DNA of 64,000 nt, taken from assembly GCF_016055185.1 (NCBI RefSeq), contig NZ_JAECVR010000010.1, positions 1-64,000 of the forward strand. The letters run 5' to 3'. Positions 1 to 10,553 of the stretch are shown piece after piece. This DNA comes from Paenactinomyces guangxiensis. Lineage in GTDB: Bacteria > Bacillota > Bacilli > Thermoactinomycetales > Thermoactinomycetaceae. Within the stretch, counting starts at the first letter, position 1; the number at the start of each line of letters is the position of its first letter. The position numbers and the translations under genes are program-made. The notes beneath the pieces are model-generated. The model had not been told where the DNA came from, searched no databases, and saw only the letters and a list, made by a program, of their open reading frames with translations.

Positions 1-60
1 ATCGCCCCTTTAGTAAATGTTTAGTGGTACATTCATTTTACTACAACGGGGCGATTTCTT
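1..60 (+). terminator. Rho-independent terminator of an off-window gene
   Basis: The arms ATCGCCCC and GGGGCGAT form an 8-bp stem followed by a T-rich tract (TTTCTTTTTT). No plus-strand gene precedes it in the window, so it probably ends a gene left of the edge. Confidence 0.6.
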
Positions 61-145
61 TTTTGATCTTTCTCAAAAAAACTACAAAAAAGCTCGGGGA
101 TATCCCATCCTTTTGGGACAGCCCCCGGTTGAAAAGAAAACCCTT

Positions 146-718
146 TTACTGGATTTGTGGCGAAGTGCCATAGGTGGGTTGATACATACTCATCATGGTG
201 CTGGTTGTATTGGTTTGCATGGTCGGAACTTGATAATAGCCTTTCTGATTCATATATTGGAATGTTTCATAGGCTTGTTCTGCACAGGAGACAGCACCCT
301 GGGTGAGCATGCGGCGGAGTTGCGGATCAGCGCATTCCAGGGCAGCATGCATGCGCAGAGTTGCTGATGATTTGGCACATCCGAGCATTCCCGAGGCCAC
401 ATCGCGGTCATCCATTTCCTGGATGGAAGCGTTGGGTCTCTCAGGAGTCGGGTTGTTTAAGCCGTAGGACGGAGTAGAGATCGGCCTTTGCCTGAATTGT
501 CTGGTAGGGATCGTTTGACCCTGCATTTTTTGGTTGACGGCTGCAACCATCTGGTTATACTCCTGGATCATATATTGAATTTGATTATCCAGGATTGTGC
601 CGAGTTGCGGGTCTGTGACATGGGGACGGTATAACTCAAATTGATTAATTCCGTCAATGGTGTCAGTCAGGACCTCATGCATTTCCATGATTTCATGGGC
701 ACCGAGTTGTGCTGGCAT
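146..718 (-). CDS. CotF-like spore coat protein
   Basis: Predicted coat protein of about 190 residues. The C-terminal half has the CotF-type helical pattern: a stretch near LGCAKSSATLRMHAAL, then ECADPQLRRML, and an ending with YMNQKGYYQV. CotF-family proteins form ferritin-like helical bundles and are deposited on the spore surface. The ATG at 718 is preferred because AAGGAG lies 11 nt upstream; a longer GTG start at 742 is possible. A paralogue follows at 823-1317 on the same strand. The middle is rich in Gln, Pro and Thr, consistent with a coat protein. Family assignment is good; the precise coat role is unknown. Confidence 0.75.
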   Translation of the reverse strand: MPAQLGAHEIMEMHEVLTDTIDGINQFELYRPHVTDPQLGTILDNQIQYMIQEYNQMVAAVNQKMQGQTIPTRQFRQRPISTPSYGLNNPTPERPNASIQEMDDRDVASGMLGCAKSSATLRMHAALECADPQLRRMLTQGAVSCAEQAYETFQYMNQKGYYQVPTMQTNTTSTMMSMYQPTYGTSPQIQ

Positions 719-793
719 AACTTGATCATCTCCTTGTATCACTAGAGGATTTTTATATCTGTTTATACCCTGCCCTCATTTTTCCGGTTTATA

Positions 794-820
794 CAAAAAA
801 ACTTCCCGTTACCAGGAAGT
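794..820 (-). terminator. Terminator after the second CotF-like gene
   Basis: Read on the minus strand, ACTTCC and GGAAGT form a stem that is followed by a run of seven T. It lies just past the stop of the 823-1317 gene. Confidence 0.7.
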
Positions 821-822
821 GA

Positions 823-1317
823 TCAATCATATCTGATTCTTAACGCCTGGGCCGCGCTTCGGCGGTCATTGGCCAACAGCTCCTCTAAATTGTAGGCCGG
901 ATAGGCTCCTTTTCTATACAGATAATTAAAGGCTTGTGCGTGCAGGGGGATGGACCTGTTCAGTTGTCTGGTGAAGGTATCCCTGAGGGCCGGTGTGGCA
1001 GTCTCGGTGATCGCCAGAGCATAGTTTCTGATCAGGGATTTTGTCATGCCGAGCAGGGTGCCGGCGAAGCGGATGTTTTCCTGCTCCTCATACGAGTCTG
1101 AGTGTGAAACGGAAGGGGCGGAAGGATAGAAACGCAACAATTCAGATATATTTTTCTCCAGTGTCCGGATGCTCTGCCTGTAAATCGAGCGAAGTTCCGG
1201 ATCTTCAATGCTGCGAATCGTTCGTTTTAATTGAATCAGGCTGCTTGATTGAAAAGCGACCAGCTCATGTAATTCCAGGGTTTCGTGCCATGCCAGCCGC
1301 CCCTCGTAATTGATCAT
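823..1317 (-). CDS. CotF-like spore coat protein (second copy)
   Basis: Protein of about 164 residues with an alpha-helical composition. Its pattern parallels the neighbour at 146-718: an N-terminal WHETLELHELVAF helix, then GTLLGMTKSLIRNYALAI, and a terminal FNYLYRKGAYPAY resembling the CotF ending. The ATG at 1317 is preceded by GGAGAGGAGGT, an excellent ribosome site, so the 16 codons upstream in the same frame are not needed. The pair suggests an ancient duplication of coat genes, with sporulation-specific expression inferred from family only. Confidence 0.7.
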   Translation of the reverse strand: MINYEGRLAWHETLELHELVAFQSSSLIQLKRTIRSIEDPELRSIYRQSIRTLEKNISELLRFYPSAPSVSHSDSYEEQENIRFAGTLLGMTKSLIRNYALAITETATPALRDTFTRQLNRSIPLHAQAFNYLYRKGAYPAYNLEELLANDRRSAAQALRIRYD

Positions 1318-1480
1318 GTACGAATACCTCCTCTCCGCTTTCACTGTAATATATTCACAACCCAATAAAGAGGAACTTGACCATGGATTTCAAGGGAGAA
1401 GGCGGTCATCTCTTTGGTGCCAAAAACCTTCAGCAAGTAAAAACCACCACCCCATTTTAAAAAAGAGGCAGTGGTTGTGT

Positions 1481-1747
1481 TTACTTCTTTAATTCATGAA
1501 CGAGGCGTTTTCCCTCTTCTTTGACGACCCGTTCCACTTCATTGATCTGTTCAATGCTGTTGGGCAATTTTTGAATCTTTTTCAAATCAGGTTCAAGAAA
1601 TTGAACTTTGCCTTCATCTTCATTGGTGTGAACATAACGGGCGACACTGGTGAACAATTCCTTTTCATCCTGTTTAACAACATAGCGGATGATATAGAAA
1701 GGATGCTGGTGTTCTTCAAGGCCCCGTGTTTCCACGAATATTGCCAT
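1481..1747 (-). CDS. Small conserved-looking hypothetical protein
   Basis: An 88-residue charged protein beginning MAIFVETRGLEEHQHPFYI. No signal peptide or membrane segment is visible, and the C-terminal third is rich in Lys and Glu and probably helical. The ATG at 1747 is chosen because GGGAGG lies just upstream; the ten earlier codons in frame lack one. It is divergent from yerB. I do not recognise the family. Coding potential is supported by the strong ribosome site and by codon usage like its neighbours. Confidence 0.65.
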   Translation of the reverse strand: MAIFVETRGLEEHQHPFYIIRYVVKQDEKELFTSVARYVHTNEDEGKVQFLEPDLKKIQKLPNSIEQINEVERVVKEEGKRLVHELKK

Positions 1748-1915
1748 GTAAATCGCCTCCCAATCAGTTTGGCTCAACTTGGTTTGTTGTTATTGTACCA
1801 ATCTTTAGCAGTTGAAGTCATCGGTTTGGCGGAAATTATTAGAATTTTCCCTTCTATATATGGTATATTTAACCTGTAGAAAAACTGATTGGAACCGATT
1901 CAGGGAGGCCAGGGA

Positions 1916-2920
1916 GTGAAAAAGATGAAGAATGCAGGCAGATGGCTGGTATATGGATTGCTTATTTTTGCACTTGCGGCGTGTTCGGTACCCGGCCCTT
2001 CCGGCAAAAATGAAAATCAGAGCGGGGAGAAGAAAAAGGCAGTAAACAAAATAGATCCGTTGACCGGGCTCACGACCGGGGGAGCGGAACATCCGGTGCT
2101 GATGGTGATGCTGAATAATCACCGCAACGCCCGCCCGCAAACAGGGCTTGACCGTGCGGATATCGTTGTGGAGATTCTGGCAGAAGGAGAAATCACCCGC
2201 TTTGCCGCTTTTTATCACAGCCAGACCGGGGGGAAGGTAGGGCCGGTGCGCAGCGTAAGGAACTATTATCTGGATCTGGCGGAAGGGGCTGATGCGGTAG
2301 TGGCACATGCCGGCGGAGCGAAGGATGCCCTGGCCCGTATCGAGCAGGAAAATATTCCCGGTCTGGACGGGATTCATGAGGATGCCCGCTATTTTTCCCG
2401 CGTCAGCTTTCGTAAGCCTCCACACAATTTATATACTGATTTGGAGCGGCTTTATGAGGCAGTGAGGGAGCAGGGGTATCAGTCTCTTCCTGTCAAAAAG
2501 GCCTACCAATTTTCCAAAACAGCAGAGACCGGGCAAAGAGAAAGCGCGGGGCGCATTGATCTTGACTATCATCCCCTGTATAAAGCCGGATATGAATATG
2601 ATAGTGCCAGCAAGTCTTATATTCGTTATACTGAAGGGGTACGGCAAGTGGATCGGGAGACGAAACAGCCCTTATCCATGCAAAACGTGTTGGTGGTGTT
2701 TGCCAAACATCAGATTGTCGATTCGGTCGGGCATCGAACTGTTGCAGTGAAAGCATCAGGGAGAGGATATCTGTTCCAACAGGGGAAGGCGCTTTCGATC
2801 GAATGGAGATACCGCGACGGCTGGATCATTCCCTTTGCCGGCGGGAAAGAAGTTCCCATGTTACCGGGGAAAACCTGGGTGAATGTGTTGCCGGAAACCG
2901 GTCGGGTTTCTTTTCAGTAA
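1916..2920 (+). CDS. yerB: YerB-family lipoprotein (DUF3048)
   Basis: A 334-residue exported lipoprotein. The start is taken as GTG 1916, seven bases after AGGGAGG, giving VKKMKN, a hydrophobic stretch and the lipobox LAAC, so the mature protein would be anchored by its lipidated Cys. The body has DUF3048 features: DPLTGLTT, a VMLNNH(R)NARPQTGL segment, and VGPVRSVRNYYLDLA. In B. subtilis yerB lies immediately before yerC, pcrB, pcrA and ligA, the same order as here. The biochemical role of the family is not firmly established. Confidence 0.88.
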   Translation: MKKMKNAGRWLVYGLLIFALAACSVPGPSGKNENQSGEKKKAVNKIDPLTGLTTGGAEHPVLMVMLNNHRNARPQTGLDRADIVVEILAEGEITRFAAFYHSQTGGKVGPVRSVRNYYLDLAEGADAVVAHAGGAKDALARIEQENIPGLDGIHEDARYFSRVSFRKPPHNLYTDLERLYEAVREQGYQSLPVKKAYQFSKTAETGQRESAGRIDLDYHPLYKAGYEYDSASKSYIRYTEGVRQVDRETKQPLSMQNVLVVFAKHQIVDSVGHRTVAVKASGRGYLFQQGKALSIEWRYRDGWIIPFAGGKEVPMLPGKTWVNVLPETGRVSFQ

Positions 2921-3209
2921 AAAGGATTTTTCAACCACTGTGTCGAAACTAATGCGTGAAAAGGATGAAAGGGCTTTCCTCCCGGCGAGAAGGAGGTGAA
3001 TACCTGTTACTTGCAGAAAAATATCCCCGCATGTTAATGTCAATTCCAGACCTATCTGTCTTCTTTCATTCATTCCCTTATACCGGCAGCGGCCGGGAAT
3101 CAATTTGGCGACAGGATTACCCGGCTCAGGCTTAACAATGCGAGCGTTTGCAGCGGCAATTGGTTGCTGCAAGATATTTCTCTGCATCTTACAGTAGCAG
3201 GATGCGCGG
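2921..3209. other. Gap between yerB and yerC
   Basis: 289 bases with no convincing gene. There is a strong AAGGAGG near 2990-2997, but the short frames after it (about 13 codons from a GTG) end quickly. It might be a leader for yerC; I see no known riboswitch motif. Confidence 0.3.
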
Positions 3210-3509
3210 ATGCAACTGAACAAACTAAACCAGAAGGAAGTAGAACAGCTTTTTGCTGCGATTTTAAAATTGGAAACGATGGAAGAATGTTACCAGTTTT
3301 TTGACGACCTGTGCACAGTGGGAGAAATTAAATCCCTCGCCCAGCGGCTGGAAGTAGCCCGAATGCTCCAGGAAGGATGTACCTATAACCAGATTGAATC
3401 AGAAACGGGAGCCAGTACGGCAACCATTTCCAGAGTGAAAAGGTGCCTTCATTACGGAACGGACGGCTATAAATTGGTTTTGGAACGGATCGCCGAGGAT
3501 GTGAAGTAA
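3210..3509 (+). CDS. yerC: YerC/YecD-type TrpR-like DNA-binding protein
   Basis: A 99-residue protein of the TrpR/YerC-YecD family. The N-terminal helices contain LFAAILKLETMEECYQFF. The DNA-binding part follows with EIKSLAQRLEVARML, the turn TYNQIESETGASTATISRV and KRCLHYG, the usual TrpR-like helix-turn-helix signature. No Trp-repressor ligand function is implied, because Bacillota homologues are of unknown target. It lies between yerB and pcrB as in B. subtilis and is followed by its own terminator at 3509. Confidence 0.9.
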   Translation: MQLNKLNQKEVEQLFAAILKLETMEECYQFFDDLCTVGEIKSLAQRLEVARMLQEGCTYNQIESETGASTATISRVKRCLHYGTDGYKLVLERIAEDVK

Positions 3510-3540
3510 CCCCGCTAAAGGATGCGGGGTTTTCTTTTTG
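3509..3540 (+). terminator. Terminator after yerC
   Basis: The stem AACCCCGC / GCGGGGTT with a short loop is followed by TTTCTTTTT. Confidence 0.85.
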
Positions 3541-3598
3541 TCGGGGCTGTCGTGTATAATTAAATTTATAGGTTTTTTATGGGCGGAGGGACTGATTG

Positions 3599-4312
3599 AT
3601 GCTACATAAACTGGCAGCCACATGGCGACATATTTTTAAACTGGACCCGGACCGGAAATTGTCCGATTTGGCACTACAGAAGATTTGTGAATCAGGTACA
3701 GATGCAATCGTTGTCGGTGGGACAGATAATGTCACCTTTAAAAATACTTGGGAATTATTTCAACGTCTTAAAAAGTTTCCCATCACCTGTGTACAGGAAA
3801 TTTCTACTGCTTCTGCAATTGTTCCCGGTTTTGACGGCTATTTAATCCCTTCTGTTTTAAATACGGACAATGCTTATTGGATTCATGGAGCGCATCATGA
3901 AGCCCTTAAGAAGTATGGAGAGTTTGCACCCTGGGAGCATATTGTTTTTCAGGGTTATGTGATCTTAAATCCGGAGGCAAAAGTCAGCCGACTGACCCGA
4001 TCCCGGACAGAGTTGGACCCGGAAGATGTGACGGCATATGCCCGCATCGCCGAACATTTGTACCGGATGCCTGTCTTTTATATGGAGTACAGCGGCAAAT
4101 TCGGGGATGTGGAGATGGTCAAAGCAGCGAGAAAAGGGTTGAAAAACACTCGCCTTTTCTACGGAGGGGGCATCCGATCGGAAGAGCAGGCCAAAATGAT
4201 GGCCGAGTGGGCGGATACAGTAGTAGTTGGAAATGTGATTTACACTCATGTGGAAATGGCACTGAGGACAGTCCGCTGGGTGAAGGAGACGAAACGAGTC
4301 GGAAGCATTTGA
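3599..4312 (+). CDS. pcrB: Heptaprenylglyceryl phosphate synthase PcrB
   Basis: A 237-residue TIM-barrel prenyltransferase of the GGGP/PcrB family. In Bacillales it joins heptaprenyl diphosphate to sn-glycerol-1-phosphate to make an archaea-type ether lipid precursor. Visible features are an N-terminal HIFKLDPDRKL, GTDAIVVGGTDNVT, VPVFYMEYSGKFG-like residues (here MPVFYMEYSGKFG) and the phosphate-binding GGGIRSEEQA near the C-terminus. The ATG at 3599 fits GGCGGAGGG eight bases upstream better than the overlapping TTG. Its stop nearly abuts pcrA, so the two are probably cotranscribed. Confidence 0.93.
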   Translation: MLHKLAATWRHIFKLDPDRKLSDLALQKICESGTDAIVVGGTDNVTFKNTWELFQRLKKFPITCVQEISTASAIVPGFDGYLIPSVLNTDNAYWIHGAHHEALKKYGEFAPWEHIVFQGYVILNPEAKVSRLTRSRTELDPEDVTAYARIAEHLYRMPVFYMEYSGKFGDVEMVKAARKGLKNTRLFYGGGIRSEEQAKMMAEWADTVVVGNVIYTHVEMALRTVRWVKETKRVGSI

Positions 4313-4330
4313 TTGGAGGCGGTGGTAAAA

Positions 4331-6529
4331 GTGATAAATCAACCGATTTTGTCGGGTCAGCAGTTGCTTACAGGGTTAAACCCCGTTCAACGGCAAGCAG
4401 TGGAAATGACGGAGGGACCTGTACAGATTGTGGCCGGAGCAGGCAGCGGAAAGACACGTGTTCTCACGCATCGGGTTGCTTACCTGCTGGCGGAAAAGAA
4501 AATCCTGCCATGGAATATTCTGGCGATTACTTTTACAAACAAAGCAGCCAGGGAAATGAAAGAGCGGATTATCTCCCTTGTGGGGCCGGCAGCGGAAGAG
4601 ATCTGGATCTCCACTTTCCACTCGATGTGTGTGCGCATTTTGCGGCGGGATATTGACCGGATCGGTTACTCGCGCAATTTTACGATTCTGGATACTTCGG
4701 ATCAGTTGACAGTGATCAAACAGATATTAAAGGAAGAGAATTTAGATCCTAAAAAGTTTGAACCGCGGTCCATCTTAAATAAGATCAGCCAGGCGAAAAA
4801 TGCCCTGCAAGGGCCGGGGCAGATGCAGACAAAGGCCAAGCATCTGCTGGACGGGGTAGCGGCGCAGGTCTACGAAAAATATCAGCATAAACTGCGCAAC
4901 AATGAGTCCCTGGACTTTGATGACCTGTTGATGCAAACCGTCCTTCTGTTTGAACAAGTACCTGAAGTAAAAGAATATTATCAGCGAAAATTTCAGTATA
5001 TCCATGTTGATGAGTATCAGGATACCAACCATGTGCAGTATGTACTGGTCAAGTTAATGGCAGAACATCATCAAAATATTTGTGTGGTGGGGGACGCCGA
5101 CCAGTCCATCTACCGCTTCCGCGGCGCCGATATCAGCAATATCTTAAACTTTGAACGTGATTTTCCACAGGCTAAATTGATTAAACTGGAGCAAAACTAC
5201 CGTTCCACCAAAAAGATTTTAGAGGCGGCCAATCATCTTATCGCTCACAATACAGAGCGGAAACCGAAAAATTTATGGACAGACAATGAGGATGGAGCCC
5301 CGATCCGGCTGGTGGAGGCGGGGAATGAACACGAAGAGGCTTATTACGTAGCTGATACAATCACACAGGGGAATCGGCAAGGGACCCGCTTTAGTGATTA
5401 TGCCGTTTTATACCGTACCAACGCCCAGTCCCGTGTGATTGAGGACGTGATGTTAAAAGCGAACATTCCTTACACCGTCGTCGGCGGAATCAAATTCTAT
5501 GAGCGTAAGGAGATTAAAGATGTACTAGCATATCTCCGCCTGATCGTCAATCCGCATGATGACCTGAGTTTGCAACGGGTGATCAACGTTCCGCGCCGGG
5601 GGATCGGTGCCGCAACGTTGGAGAAGATCAGAGGGCATGCCACGGCCCAGGGATTGTCCCTGTTTAATGCTCTTCTGGAAGTGGAAGAAATCGGGTTGAC
5701 GAAACGGGCAGTCAAACCGCTCGGGGAATTTGTGCAATTGATTCAGCAAATGCATGCCATGGCTGAGTATTTGTCAGCCGTTGAATTGACCGAGGAGATT
5801 TTAAACAGAAGCGGCTACCGCGAGGAACTGAAGAAAGAAAATACGCTGGAGGCAGCAGGGCGGCTGGAAAATATTGATGAATTTATGTCAGTGGCACAAG
5901 AGTTTGAACAACGAAACGAAGACAAATCACTGATCGCTTTTTTGACCGACCTTGCGTTGATCTCCGATATTGATACGCTTGATCAACCCGCTGAGGACCA
6001 GCCCGGTGACGCGGTGGCACTGATGACCCTGCACAGCGCGAAAGGATTGGAGTTCCCGCATGTTTTTCTGGTGGGAATGGAAGAAGGGATTTTTCCCCAT
6101 ATGCGCTCTCTTGATGACGATTCGGAGATGGAAGAAGAACGGCGCCTGGCTTATGTGGGCATCACCCGCGCCGAAAAGTGCCTGCATCTGTCAAGGGCCC
6201 GTTCCCGCACGATTTTTGGGCAGACAAGCGCCAACCCGCCTTCCCGTTTTTTGACAGAAATTCCTGCAGAACTGCTCGAAGTTGCCGGAAGAATAAACAC
6301 AGGCACAGCCGCCCCCTCAAATGCACAAAAACGTACGGTTGTACGCCCGCAGCCCCATATGGAGACAGACTGGTCGGTCGGGGACAAAGCAGAACACAGA
6401 AAATGGGGCATCGGAACCGTGGTCCAGGTTCACGGAGCAGCAGAAGATCTGGAGTTAAACATCGCATTTCCGGCACCAGTCGGCGTGAAAAAGCTGCTCG
6501 CCAGATTTGCCCCGATTAAAAAAGTGTAA
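4331..6529 (+). CDS. pcrA: ATP-dependent DNA helicase PcrA
   Basis: A UvrD/Rep superfamily 1A 3'-5' helicase of about 732 residues, close to the usual PcrA length. It acts in nucleotide excision repair, rolling-circle replication and removal of proteins from DNA. Motifs in order: LNPVQRQAV (Q motif), [10 protein letters not shown] (Walker A), DEYQDTN (Walker B), [22 protein letters not shown], and [18 protein letters not shown] with ITRAEK toward the end. The C-terminal tail resembles the Tudor-like RNA polymerase-binding domain ([14 protein letters not shown]). GTG 4331 is the likely start, with GGAGGCGG upstream; TTG 4313 overlapping the pcrB stop is the alternative. Confidence 0.96.
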   Translation: MINQPILSGQQLLTGLNPVQRQAVEMTEGPVQIVAGAGSGKTRVLTHRVAYLLAEKKILPWNILAITFTNKAAREMKERIISLVGPAAEEIWISTFHSMCVRILRRDIDRIGYSRNFTILDTSDQLTVIKQILKEENLDPKKFEPRSILNKISQAKNALQGPGQMQTKAKHLLDGVAAQVYEKYQHKLRNNESLDFDDLLMQTVLLFEQVPEVKEYYQRKFQYIHVDEYQDTNHVQYVLVKLMAEHHQNICVVGDADQSIYRFRGADISNILNFERDFPQAKLIKLEQNYRSTKKILEAANHLIAHNTERKPKNLWTDNEDGAPIRLVEAGNEHEEAYYVADTITQGNRQGTRFSDYAVLYRTNAQSRVIEDVMLKANIPYTVVGGIKFYERKEIKDVLAYLRLIVNPHDDLSLQRVINVPRRGIGAATLEKIRGHATAQGLSLFNALLEVEEIGLTKRAVKPLGEFVQLIQQMHAMAEYLSAVELTEEILNRSGYREELKKENTLEAAGRLENIDEFMSVAQEFEQRNEDKSLIAFLTDLALISDIDTLDQPAEDQPGDAVALMTLHSAKGLEFPHVFLVGMEEGIFPHMRSLDDDSEMEEERRLAYVGITRAEKCLHLSRARSRTIFGQTSANPPSRFLTEIPAELLEVAGRINTGTAAPSNAQKRTVVRPQPHMETDWSVGDKAEHRKWGIGTVVQVHGAAEDLELNIAFPAPVGVKKLLARFAPIKKV

Positions 6530-6599
6530 CCGGCTGTATGATAAGAGATTAAAGGCGGTCCCCTTTGCAATCATCAGCTCCTTTACAGAAATGATTGGG

Positions 6600-6680
6600 T
6601 GGCACAACCCCGGAGTGAAAGTGTGAATCATGTCGGGAAAGCAGAATTCTGCCTTCCCCCTTAGTTACACACAGAAAAAG
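6600..6680 (+). repeat. Interspersed repeat, copy C (short derivative)
   Basis: About 80 bases between pcrA and ligA. The first half (GGCACAACCCCGGAGTGAAA onward) matches the start of the repeat at 22338. The second half (CAGAATTCTGCC, a pyrimidine run, then ACACAGAAAAAG) matches the tail of the repeat at 29409. The central part found in both long copies is absent, so this looks like an internally deleted member. It contains a strong stem around the palindrome GCAGAATTCTGC. Confidence 0.65.
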
Positions 6681-6708
6681 TAACCGGATCATTTTAAGTG
6701 TCATTTGA

Positions 6709-8766
<2,058 letters not shown>

Positions 8767-8775
8767 TTGACACAA

Positions 8776-8812
8776 AAGACCTGCCCGCAAAAATGAAAGG
8801 GCAGGCTTTTCC
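8776..8812. terminator. Terminator between ligA and the XRE-TPR gene
   Basis: The arms AGACCTGCCC and GGGCAGGCTTTT pair across an A-rich loop. It sits between convergent genes and could serve both. Confidence 0.8.
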
Positions 8813-10149
8813 TATAGCGCGGAATGGCTTTCAAACACGGGCAGGCTGGCATCAAATTCAGTGGTGCAGATCATTTCCCTGTAATGACGGGCCGCTTTCA
8901 AAAGCAAAGGGCAAGCTTTCTTTTCCTTCCCCCGGCTGGTGAAAAACTCCCCCAGCACATGAGCCGTTCCTGCTATTTTTTCGGGAAGGTTTAATGATTC
9001 AAAAATAGAGATCGCCTGCGAATACAGCTTTTCAAAGGCGGCGAAGTTTCCCTGGGCATAACGGATCTGGCCCAGGTAAACGGAACATTCGGCGATCTGG
9101 CGCGGGTGGTCTTTACAAAGCTTCATCGCTTGACGGATATGGCTTTCTGCTGACGAAAAATCCCCTTTTTTGATATAAACCAGAGCTAAAATTTTATGCA
9201 TAATCCCCACTTCCCATGGAGGGAGACCTTCCTGGCAAACCTGGTGGGACAGATTCAAATAGTGGATCGCGAGATCGTAATCGCCCAGCTTTAAAAAACA
9301 AATTCCCATTTCGTGATAGGCCTGGCACATAAAACTGGGAGAAAGGCGGAACTGTTTGCAAATGCGGACGACACGCTCAAAATACCGGATGGCATCATCA
9401 TATTCCTTATTCCTGCTATATCCCGAGCCGATAATATTCAGGTAACTGCATACTTCCAGCCAGTGGTCGTTTTGCATCATGATTTGTAAAGCTTTTTCCA
9501 TGTAAACAATACTGAGAGCCGGATTGGCCAGTAAAAGGTATGCTTTTCCGATATTGCTGTATATGTATCCTTTTTCAATTTCATCGCTGATTTTAGGAAG
9601 CAACTTAAGCGCCTGCCTGTAATATTCCAGGGCATGATGGTAGTTGGATTTCAGATATTCAATATTTCCTTTAATGCGAAAATACTTAACAGCAAGCGAA
9701 GGATCGTCGGTATAATTGCTCCATTTTGCTTCAAAGGCTTTGATCAGGGGAACAAATTTGTCTTCGTGGTAGATCATCACCCACAGGTTAATTTCCAAAA
9801 GGTCAATTTCCATCAAAATTTTTGGATCTGCTATATATTTAGCAAGGGATTTTAGTTTTTCCATCTGCTTTTTTGCTTCTTGATAGCCGGCATGAGTCAG
9901 AGCGGATTGTATCTGGTTCATCAAATTTTCAGCTTTTTGAATTGTCCCCTGATCGGTAATTCCCATCAGCTGTTCGACACTCGTGTCCAAACGGGTTGCC
10001 AGCAGTTCCAAAATATCCAGGCCAGGTGTTGCTTTTCCGTTTTCAATCAGGCTGAGATACGGGACAGAAATAATTCCTTCCGCTAACTGGGCCTGTGTCA
10101 TTTTCAGTTCTTTCCGGCGGCGGCGAATGTTCAATTCCAGTCCGATCAT
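8812..10149 (-). CDS. XRE-family regulator with TPR repeats (RRNPP-like)
   Basis: A 445-residue protein with an N-terminal helix-turn-helix (MTQAQLAEGIISVPYLSLIE, then LATRLDTSVEQLMG). A long series of TPR-like helices follows, for example YIYSNIGKAYLLL, EYDDAIRYFERV, FLKLGDYDLAIHYL and KGDFSSAESHIRQAM. This HTH plus TPR architecture and length match RRNPP quorum-sensing regulators (NprR, PlcR, Rap relatives), in which the TPR part binds a short secreted peptide. ATG 10149 has AGGAGG five bases upstream. A tiny hydrophobic ORF is divergent at 10339-10488. No peptide has been shown, so ligand regulation is inferred. Confidence 0.85.
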   Translation of the reverse strand: MIGLELNIRRRRKELKMTQAQLAEGIISVPYLSLIENGKATPGLDILELLATRLDTSVEQLMGITDQGTIQKAENLMNQIQSALTHAGYQEAKKQMEKLKSLAKYIADPKILMEIDLLEINLWVMIYHEDKFVPLIKAFEAKWSNYTDDPSLAVKYFRIKGNIEYLKSNYHHALEYYRQALKLLPKISDEIEKGYIYSNIGKAYLLLANPALSIVYMEKALQIMMQNDHWLEVCSYLNIIGSGYSRNKEYDDAIRYFERVVRICKQFRLSPSFMCQAYHEMGICFLKLGDYDLAIHYLNLSHQVCQEGLPPWEVGIMHKILALVYIKKGDFSSAESHIRQAMKLCKDHPRQIAECSVYLGQIRYAQGNFAAFEKLYSQAISIFESLNLPEKIAGTAHVLGEFFTSRGKEKKACPLLLKAARHYREMICTTEFDASLPVFESHSAL

Positions 10150-10290
10150 GGCCACCTCCTTTTTCTATTCCATCTTACTTTTCCTGGGTGAGAAGTCAAG
10201 TTGTAACTGACATGAAGATCCAATTTTATACCTTGTTTTAAAATATTAAATAAAACAGTTTGGTTTCCCCGAAAAACAGATTCTCATCAT

Positions 10291-10308
10291 GTCGAATACT
10301 GTCGAACT
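10291..10308. promoter_or_regulatory. Direct repeat TGTCGAA in a divergent intergenic region
   Basis: TGTCGAA occurs twice, separated by TAC, in the 190-base gap between the XRE-TPR gene and the small divergent ORF. Spacing of one helical turn suggests an operator. This is inference from position only. Confidence 0.35.
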
Positions 10309-10338
10309 TTTAAAAACATGAGGAGGTGAAAATGTTGT

Positions 10339-10488
10339 ATGATAAAAATTGTTTCTCAAGGTTTCAACTCCATGCAGAAACTTCTTTTTTCGGTTTTGAT
10401 CTTTGGTTCGATCTTGTTGGGAATTGTCTCACAAAGGCAATTCCTCTTTTTTTGCAGGAATAAAAGGAAAAGAGGATCTTTTTCGTGA
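10339..10488 (+). CDS. Candidate signal-peptide precursor (49 aa)
   Basis: A 49-residue frame reading MIKIVSQGFNSMQKLLFS, then a hydrophobic stretch (VLIFGSILLGIVS), then a basic tail (RNKRKRGSFS). An inner ATG at 10372 (MQKLLFS) would give a classic exported-peptide layout. AGGAGGTGA at 10321 lies 12 bases upstream. An overlapping frame from ATG 10332 (43 codons) has better spacing but is less signal-like. Its position, divergent from an HTH-TPR regulator, resembles the Phr/PapR/NprX arrangement, although in most RRNPP systems the peptide gene is downstream in the same direction. Not certain to be translated. Confidence 0.4.
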   Translation: MIKIVSQGFNSMQKLLFSVLIFGSILLGIVSQRQFLFFCRNKRKRGSFS

Positions 10489-10553
10489 ACATAGAGTAGG
10501 AGGAAATAGTTGGTTCTTCGGAATAAAAAATTATATACTGAATAGAGAGAAAC

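Noticed and set aside
10332-10463. 43-codon frame from ATG 10332
   Set aside because: Better spaced to the ribosome site, but lacks a signal-like hydrophobic core. Kept only as an alternative to the 49-codon frame.
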